NCBI GenBank assembly: GCA_021399445.1
Contig: JAJTUQ010000006.1
Span: forward strand, 1,240,001-1,304,000
DNA from: Xylogone sp. PMI_703
Lineage: Eukaryota > Ascomycota > Leotiomycetes
Length of the DNA stretch: 64,000 nt
Direction: 5' to 3'
Part shown: in pieces, positions 56,164-64,000 of the stretch
Layout of the letters: every line of letters begins with the position of its first letter
Numbering within the stretch: the first letter of the stretch is position 1
Notes under the pieces: generated by a model
The model's input: the letters and a program-made list of their open reading frames with translations, nothing else
Databases searched by the model: none
Told to the model about the DNA's origin: nothing
Translations under genes and position numbers: made by a program

Positions 56164-58731
56164 TCAAGTTGACTCATCAGTATCATCAATAACCTGGATC
56201 GTATCGCTGCCTGGAGTAGTGCTCTCCTCCTGATCTGCCATTTTGGCCGCCAGAGAAACCGATCCGCTTGACTTGGAGTCCTCCATCGGAAGGATGGTCA
56301 GCGTGGAGTTTTTTATCCCAAGCTTAGTCTGGCGATTCTTGCCGTAAGTCTTTAGTACGCTTGTCTTTTTGGAAGTTTTCTTGACAGTAACAACTCTGGG
56401 CTTCTTCACTTCAGCGCCTGTACGTTTCTCAGGAGCGTTTTTCGGTTGTGTACTCTTCTTCGTAGTGGGTATTCGTTTAGCTCCTAATTTCTTCACCGAT
56501 GCCGATTTCTTAATGGTCTTTATTTTCTTGACTTGCGAAGCACCGGCTGCGTTCTCCTTTATAAGACGGCTGGACTCTTTAGTCTTACTCCTCTTCAATG
56601 ACGACACGGACTTCTTTAAGCTCTTCATTGGTTTCAAGGCCCGCTTTTTAGTGCGACTTATGGTTGTTTCTTCTACCGACATAGACTCTTTGAGTTTGGT
56701 AGATGGTATCATCTTTCTCTTCTTGGAGGCGCTCTCGGAGCTCTTGGACTTGTCTTTCCCTCCAAGGAGTTCTTTTAGTTTTCGTTTGCCGTTCTTTACT
56801 CCATCCTTCAGAGTTTCTTTGGTGGCTCGCTGATCCTTGGGTCGGGGGCCAAGTATGCCCCGGCAATTATCACTGCCGCATCGGCACTCTTGGACGTTTT
56901 TAGCAGAGAAAGGATCAAAGTTATAATCATAAGTAAGCTCTTCGCCAGTCATGATATCTCTATCACCAGCAAACAGAGCCATCCGTGGCTTGCCAGCAAC
57001 AATCCACTTTACCATTCTGCAATTTGGTTTACAGGAATGGTTGACAAACCGTGCGATGCTACCTGTAGTAGCATCAATGATCATATTTTGGTCAAAAAGC
57101 ATGAGGTAGTAGCACTAATTTTAAAGTTAACTCAAAAGTGTAATAAATGCTCTCAATTGTGCGCATACCTCATTATCTTTGTAGTCTTCATTCATTCGAC
57201 GATCACACTCTTCTTCTGTGATAATTTCACCTGTATATTCGACGATAATCTGGTGGGCTTTGAAACAACGGTTGGTTCGAACGCCGTAACCACGGTCTGC
57301 TGTCTTAATAACTTCCACGCCAATTCTGTATTTCCCACCTCCTTTTCGACGCTCCGCTAGATCAGCAAATGACCGATTACTGCAGAGCTCGCGGCCGACA
57401 GCGCAGTTAGTATCGTCACACTCATACAGCATGATCTTATTTTGGCAATTATCATCACAACCAGTTTCTGGACGACAGATACACTTAGAAGAAAAACTAT
57501 CAAACAAGTTTGATTTCTTCCAGGCGGCAGCAGCATCTCCAACAAACCGATCTGGAGGAAGTAAGTATACATTTAAACAGAGAAATCGAGGGGTCTTCTT
57601 ACTGCGTGTGGTCTTTCTCCACTCATCTGGTTTTGGTTGTCCTGGGGGCAGAGGGGAGCAGACGTCATAGGGAAGTTTAAAATCTCGTCCAATTTCCAGT
57701 AGTTTCTTCCCAGTCCACATAGGCAATGGTAGTATGCTATTGGGCTTAGAGCTTGCAGTATCACTCTTTGAACCCTTTCCCTTATCCGTACTAGGGAGTT
57801 CCTGTCCAGCATAGAGCCCCTTTGAAAGCCAGATCTTCTGTCGGAATGTATTAACAGTCTTCTTCTCTGGAGATTTCTCCTCTTCCACTGGTTTGGATTG
57901 TGCAGTGGCGCTGTCTTCCTCGACCTTTCTCTTCTTGTTCGGGTTCTCGGGGACTACAAGTTTGCCACAACTCCAGACTTCGTGGAGGACTGGCTGAGTA
58001 TCGATGTGGGCGTACTCTTTCGTATCAGCTAGCCTCTTAAGCTCTCTTGAAGCCTTAGCAAGGCCATCAATGCTCTTCCTACCTCGCTTGCCTAGAACCG
58101 TAAATTGCTTTGTAAGGCTGTCTACTGTCTCTCCCAGCAAACGCGAGGATTTACGTCGCAAAAGTTCTTCCTTTCTGGATGGCTTTCTCGGGCTGTGGCG
58201 TAACGCACTTTGTCTCTTAGGTCTTGGAGAGGCGCTCACAGCTCGGGCTGGAAAAGGTAAATCCTCTCCGTCTGGGGCAAGGCTCACTATATCATTCTGC
58301 GTATCTTGTGAATCCAAGTGGTTAGACGCGGTCATCATAGCCAATTCACCACCCGCAATGGTCCTACGTCGCGATTCGGTCTCAGAAGACTCTTCATTTC
58401 TCTTCTGCTTCTTGGTGGCGCGTGAAGTCGCGCCGCTTAATTCCTTATAATTATAGGTACTGACACTAGATCGACGCGTCCGTCTCTCGACAAATGAAGA
58501 TTTTGAACTCGACGATATATTCTCCGGGGTCAGCGAGGTTGAAAACACGCTTGAATTGTCGCCAATGCTTGTTGGAGGAGTGGATGAGGTGGATAAGGAA
58601 GAGGGCGCGTGCGATGAGGGCACGTCGACTGTTATCGTGCTGAGGACCGAGTCCGACTCAGTGGAGGATGCACGCTTAGAGCCGTGATCCGTCAACACGC
58701 TACCCATTTTGTTGAACAGTGTCGGCAACAT
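56164..58731 (-). CDS. ash1: ASH1-type histone-lysine N-methyltransferase (AWS-SET-post-SET)
   Basis: Chromatin enzyme expected to methylate histone H3 Lys36. Exons 58731-57169 and 57114-56164 give 837 aa; the intron (GTATGC ... ATTAG) sits inside the SET domain and is in phase (DNE-CYYLML). Order: disordered Ser/Arg-rich N-terminus; a conserved WLSKGLYAGQE-like block; AWS cysteines from about residue 417 (CICRPETGCDDNC, ECDDTNC, RELCSN); SET domain (GYGVRTNRCF, VEYTGEIITEEECDRRM, RFVNHSCKPN at about 543-552, ELTYDYNF); post-SET CRCGSDNCRG. All catalytic NHSC and ELTYDY residues are present. A Lys/Ser-rich tail of about 230 residues follows. The domain order fits ASH1 and lacks SET2's visible WW/SRI ending. 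The first ATG in frame is at 58731; Met at 58707 is an alternative. Confidence 0.85.
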
Positions 58732-59726
58732 CTTGGAGGTGGTAGCGAAGGATATCCAGAGGAGTCGGGAGCTTACGGTGTTGTTATTCAAAATGAGAAC
58801 ACGGATGTTACCGTATTTGGCCGGCGGGCACGGGAGGTACCATTAGTGATATGCGGGAAGCAGGGTTCCCTTGGGGGCCTTGGGAAAGTAAGCTAAGACA
58901 ATCGGCCGTGTCAAGTGAAGACGTGCTTTGACAGCGCCGAACCGCCTCTCAGATTTTCAGCCTTGCCTTGGTCTCTACCGACAACGCGTGACCTCTGACA
59001 GAACCATAATGCCAACTATAATTGTCAGGGAAAATGGCACCGTCAATATATATCGTTCTTTACATTGCGTTACCAGCTTAATCGGAGAATAAGATGAAGT
59101 GATAAATTGGGTTTTGCTATCCTCGTTGGCCCAAGTCACCCAGGTTGTTGCTTTCTACTTACCTCTCAACCATAAGCAGCCACCAGTCAAAAGCAAGCAA
59201 ACTATCGTCCGCCTGCGATGCATGAAACTAAGAACAGGTTTCGCGCTGTGCAAACCATAGACACGGTATTGTACTAATTAGCTTTCTAGATCCGTGAGGG
59301 CCCGTAATAATTCCCTCGCCCAGGTAGGTTGCTTTACGTACAAACCAGGCAATGACCAGGATTGGAAGTTGTCACTGGCATTCCGAGACAGATCAGTTCG
59401 AATATATATTATTGCCGTACAGACGAGCATGGCGATGATATGTAATATTACACATTTATTAAAGTAAAAGTGAACATCGATTGAAATTACTCTTTCACAT
59501 ATGCTCAAGACGCTTTACTGACTCAATGTCCTACAATGAAAACAACCTCCATTTCCCCCCGCTAAAAGGAACGCCTGGATTCAAACTCATTATATCTAGC
59601 TGTAGCTAGGTATTGCATAGCTAATTCATGTAATTGTCGAAAGTCGTGTCGCATATGCATCTCCGTACTCGGTCCTCGTTTTCGAAGCTTTCTTGGCCTA
59701 GCATTTTTATCGCTTCCCCCAAAATT
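58732..59726. other. Intergenic region
   Basis: About 1 kb: promoter of the SET gene and 3' flank of the SNX3 gene. No other feature recognised. Confidence 0.55.
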
Positions 59727-60383
59727 TCACCACGCATTGCGGTCCCAGTTGGGATCTATCACTAGCAGTTAGATAAAAAGCACAATTACTTTTGAAAGAC
59801 AGTGGAAATATATGTTGTATAGTGCAGGTGGTAAATGGAAATCTCGGCACTCACCTTGAACAAACGCAGCCAGAACCTTGCTACCGGTTTGCAAAAGTGG
59901 ATGCCCTACTACTATCTGTAGAAACCTCTGTAGGCCTTCTCTTCTGTGTTCAATCACGTCGTCGCTAAATCGGTTGGTAAAAACCTTCCCAGGAAGTGGT
60001 GGAATAGTCACACGAGCAGACTCCCGCTCAAGGATATCGCGGAAATATTCGAAGTCAGAATACCGTCGACGGACACTGCTTTGACGGAGTTTGAAGGCAG
60101 GTATATTCGTACGACAGACAATCTCATAATCTGTATACATGTGCCGGCCTATTCCATGGGTGCGGGGGTTCCTAACCTACATCAACGAGTAAGAAAGTAA
60201 ACTTTAGATCGCAGCTTAGAGGTAACCTGTAGCAATAATGCAATTACGCAAGTCCACATCTGATATCAAATGCTAGAATTTAGGGTATGAAACCTCGCGA
60301 CATACCTCAACTTCGAGGAAGTTCTCCGGCGGTCCATAGATCTCTTCGAAAGTTTGTTGGCGGGTATCTGGCATAGCCTGCAT
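59727..60383 (-). CDS. snx3: Sorting nexin SNX3/GRD19
   Basis: PX-domain protein that binds phosphatidylinositol-3-phosphate on endosomes and sorts cargo to the Golgi with retromer. Exons 60383-60306, 60176-59855 and 59755-59727 give 142 aa, nearly a PX domain alone. Visible family blocks: [39 protein letters not shown] (PI3P-binding Arg), [34 protein letters not shown] and the C-terminal DPNWDRNAW. The intron after residue 26 is 129 nt and carries a possible 33-nt cassette exon (see findings). Confidence 0.9.
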
Positions 60384-60891
60384 CGTTACAGCTGTTGTTG
60401 GCACAAGGCCAGTGTCGCGTTTGGTGTATTCAGTATATGGGAAGAGATCTGTTGATATTTATTGAAAAAGGATGGAGGTTAAGTGACAGGCAATGAGTAG
60501 ATCATAGCAGTGTTTAGATACTGAAGTAGTGATGCGATGCGATTCGATAAAGGGTGGGGAAGCCGGCTCTGATCAACCATTGGCTAATTATTATTAGCCT
60601 TGTTCGCGCATTAGATGATGCACGAACGTCGCATGTCGACCTTCAGACCTCTGAAGTTCCAAGTTGCACCTTACATTCCTCGCATCCACTCGCTGCTTCT
60701 CAATAGCAACACCCAGATAATGCTGAAATGAGGGGCGGCGACTCTTCTGCAATAATTGTTTGAGGTTTAAGTTGCTCGGTTACACGAATTCCCGATAAAT
60801 TCTTCTCATATAACTCTTCTGGACCCTTGTTTAGAGCAGCCCTCCGCAGTCAGATTGCTTGGGTTCGGACGAACGATTCCCGAACGATACA
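60384..60891. promoter_or_regulatory. Divergent promoter region of snx3 and the RhoGAP gene
   Basis: About 500 bp between divergent starts. No coding content. Confidence 0.5.
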
Positions 60892-63296
60892 ATGGACGAA
60901 GATAATAATCCAGACAGGCTCCTCACGGATCCAACAGAACTTCCAAGCCCACTCCATGATACCCGAGGCAGCATGTCATTAAGTGGTGCTCCAGCGAATG
61001 GAGCCGACACGTCAACAACAGCCAATGGCGACGGCACAGCTTCATCCACAGCTCCTCCACCAGTTCAAGTAGATCCAAATGCGCAACTTGTTCAGGATGT
61101 TGTTAGCTCTGAGGTAATTTAGAAAATATGAAATTTCATTGAGTAGGAACGTAATTAACCTACAGGTAGATCGGGGTGTCCACTCTATTAAATCGCCTCA
61201 AACAAAGTATAGCATCGGCCAAGGTAGGAATCCAGATACTTATCTTATAGCGCTCACTGCTAATTGCAATTGCAATAGGAGTTTGCTTCCTTCTTGAAAG
61301 AGCGATCCGCGTTGGAGGATAAACATGCGAATGGTCTGCGAAAGTTATGTAGAATGACCAACGAGAATATCCATAAACCGGAGCAACGCCAACATTCTTT
61401 CCTCAACGCATACAAGGAAGTAATAACTATACATGAAAGTATGGCAGACAATGAAGCGCAGTTTGCAATTTCGCTTCACCAAATGCACGATGATCTCTTA
61501 GAATTGGCCTCTAATATCGATCGCAATCGGAAACATTGGAAGCAACAGGGTTTATCCGCAGAGCAACGGGTAGCCGACACGGAAAATCTCATGAGGAAAT
61601 CTAAAGCCAAATATGACATGCTGTCTGATGACTACGAAAGAGCAAGGACAGGAGATCGACAACCGGGAAAGAAGTTCGGAATAAAGGGACCGAAATCTGC
61701 TGCACAACATGAAGAGGACCTCCTCCGAAAAGTACAAGCGGCAGATTCTGATTACCAGTCTAAAGTACAAACAGCACAAGCTCAGCGAGCAGAGCTTGTA
61801 TCAAAGCTGAGACCAGAAGCTGTACAGGCTTTGCAAGATCTTATTAAGGAATGCGATGCTGCAGTAACACTCCAAATGCAGAAGTTTGGTAAGTTGTTCT
61901 GCCTAATCCTGAGGGATACTGCTAATATTTTGGTAAGCCTCTTTCAGTGAGAAGCTTGTCCTAAGTAATGGATTAAATCTGGTACCAATCAAGGGAGCTG
62001 ATCAAGGCCCAACTAACCGTAGCTTGCGTGAAGTGGTTCAGTCAATTGATAATGAGAAGGATCTAAGTAACTATATTGCAAGGTTTGGGGACAAAGTACC
62101 TCCACGACGATCTGAAATCAAATACGAACGCAATGCGGTTTTAAACCCCCAACAACAGCAGGTTACGCCTCCTCCTCAGCGACAAGCAGATGACTCTTTT
62201 GCTTCGCGCCAAGGGCCTCAGCAACCTTCTTTCAGTGCTGTACAACCTCCTCAGCAACAGATGAGTCAAGGATTAGGCCAAGGATTTAATCAACAACCGC
62301 CACCACCACCAGCGATACAACAACATGAGAGGAGCTTCAGTCAAGGCTCCTCCGGACAAGGCCAACAGTATGGTAATACAGGCTCTATCAATCAACCTCC
62401 GAGAACGCAAACAGTACCTCCTATGAATTATAACACCAACACCGCTTCTTCTGCAGGCCCTCCACAGCTACAGACACTTCCTTTCCAGAGCTCACATAGC
62501 CCTCCACCATCTTTCGGCCAACAGCCACAAGTTTCGAATCTCTACACTCAATCACCGGTGTCTATGAACGCCAATCACCTACCTCCCTTAAAACCAGTTT
62601 TCGGTCTAAGTCTGGATCATCTCTTTGAAAGAGACGGCTCTGCAGTTCCCATGACAGTCTATCAATGTATTCAAGCTGTTGACCTTTTCGGATTGGAAGT
62701 CGAAGGTATTTATCGCTTATCAGGCACTGCCTCGCATATCACTAAATTGAGGGCTATGTTCGACAATGGTAGGGTGAAGCCGGCCCCTTGTATTTTTAGC
62801 TTTTGTTGACAAAGAATTCTAGATGCATCAAAGGTGGATTTCCGAAACCCTGAGAATTTCTACCATGATGTGAACAGTGTTGCGGGTCTCCTAAAACAGT
62901 TCTTCCGTGACCTTCCCGATCCGTTGATGACACGGGAGCATTATTCCGCTTTTATCGAAGCGGCGAGTAAGTATTCTTGTTTGATCTCAGTATGATAAGC
63001 ATAACTTACGTGGCGCAGAAAATGAGGATGATATTGTCCGCCGAGACTCTCTTCACGCCATAATTAATAGCCTTCCCGATCCTAATTATGCCACACTCAG
63101 AGCCTTAACACTTCATCTAAACCGTGTCCAGCAGAATTCTTCAGTAAACCGGATGAATTCCAGTAATCTTGCGATAGTCTTTGGGCCCACATTGATGGGC
63201 GCCAATACGGGTCCAAACATCCAGGATGCAGGATGGCAAGTCAGAGTGATTGATACGATATTGACCAATACTTATCAGATATTCGATGATGATTAG
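60892..63296 (+). CDS. rgd1: F-BAR RhoGAP protein, Rgd1-like
   Basis: GTPase-activating protein for Rho-family GTPases at the plasma membrane and sites of polarised growth. Six exons: 60892-61113, 61170-61223, 61279-61888, 61938-62768, 62823-62966 and 63019-63296, giving 712 aa. The N-terminus is disordered (residues 1-70); the F-BAR domain starts near residue 75 ([36 protein letters not shown]) and extends to about 320. A Gln/Pro-rich linker (about 365-510) precedes the RhoGAP domain (from about 517), with arginine finger at EGIYRLSG (Arg about 555), DLPDPLM, and [15 protein letters not shown]. The exon 2 acceptor is GGTAG rather than the CAG four bases earlier, which would break frame. Confidence 0.9.
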
Positions 63297-64000
63297 GAAT
63301 GGGCAGACAAGGGGGATAATCCTATCCATAGCAGAGTGTATTCTTAGTCAAGTCATTTGGCGCCTAATTGATCGTTCAGCCGAAGGGGGAAATATCACAT
63401 TTTCCGAATACTTGGAGTATTCTTTCATTCAGACCAACCAAAGAATGCACATAAATTGAATAGCCTTTTGATACATGGCACTGATTACGTCTTTGTTTTT
63501 GTGTTTTAGGATATGTTCCCCATAGTGCCATTCACCCGCCTATCTTCCTAAATACGCAATTTCTACTTTTGCCTTGCAGTGTCTAGTAGACTCAGTAGGT
63601 TCAACCGTGTACTACGGGAATCCACGCAATATACAAGCTTTCCTTATCCTAAGATCTTCCTGGTCTACTACATACTACATATACCACTCCTGCTCCAACC
63701 AGCTAAGGTACCTCGGATTTTGCACATGGCCCCCTATGATTTGTGCCCCTTGTCTCTTGTTCGCCAAGTTGCAATTGAGCATAAAAGATAACGGTTGGAA
63801 GCATCCATCCGCAGAGTACGTGTGCGCGTCAACAAGTACAACGTAATATTCAGTCCTATTCCTGACTGCACCGAAACCACAAGCGGTACTTGAGATCCGA
63901 TGGACGTGGAGTCATTAATACTCCGAAAGGAGGCTAAATTACTGCCATAATATCCACTATTACAAAGATATTACGGACTGTCCAGTTCCAACAAGCTAGC
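63297..64000 (+). other. 3' flank of the RhoGAP gene
   Basis: About 700 bp to the window end. Two overlapping plus-strand frames (90 and 70 codons) have no recognisable content. Nothing else seen. Confidence 0.5.

Noticed and set aside
56369..56833. 154-codon plus-strand frame
   Set aside because: Antisense to the Lys-rich tail of the SET protein; its Phe/Leu-rich content is the mirror of Lys codons.

Overview
The window is nuclear DNA of a filamentous ascomycete (Pezizomycotina). Genes lie on both strands with no operons. Most coding regions are broken by introns of about 47-100 nt with GTAAGT/GTATGT-like donors, CTAAC/CTGAC-like branch sites and CAG/TAG acceptors. The gene set is typical of that group: zinc-cluster regulator, CSN6, Afg2-like AAA ATPase, Rgd1-like F-BAR RhoGAP and EOS1. 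The protein flavour suggests Leotiomycetes, but that is an impression from memory. I rebuilt exon structures by hand from splice signals and reading phase.

Layout. 0-13 kb is dense and housekeeping: a polyol-type Zn dehydrogenase, CSN6, a Sec4-type Rab GTPase, a mitochondrial-type protein of unknown function, an Afg2-like AAA ATPase, NCA2, and a CDP-alcohol phosphotransferase (EPT1/CPT1). 13-28 kb is looser: a secreted cupredoxin, profilin, a short-chain dehydrogenase, a Zn2Cys6 regulator with about 3 kb of apparently empty DNA upstream, a CAP/GAPR-1-like protein, a second SDR and an unknown nuclear-type protein. 29-36 kb is a gene-poor stretch holding the decayed remains of a fungal aminoglycoside-phosphotransferase-like (APH) gene. 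36-43 kb carries an F-box protein, a LanC-like protein and a long disordered protein. 43-64 kb is dense again: a PPR protein, eIF1, an Asterix/UPF0139-type ER protein, EOS1, an MBA1/mL45-like mitochondrial protein, a sodium/solute symporter, an ASH1-type SET methyltransferase, the sorting nexin SNX3/GRD19 and an F-BAR RhoGAP.

Functional themes. Secretion and membrane traffic recur (Sec4, SNX3, EOS1, Asterix, EPT1, RhoGAP, profilin), as does mitochondrial gene expression (NCA2, PPR, MBA1/mL45, and the unknown protein at 4853-6133). The genes are independent units rather than a pathway cluster. No rRNA, tRNA, CRISPR array or intact transposon was seen. I found no convincing new multi-gene system. 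The points most worth a second look are the APH-like pseudogene, the degenerate first ATPase domain of the Afg2-like protein, the fungal LanC-like protein with intact zinc ligands, and the long Ser/Asp-rich insertion in the dehydrogenase.
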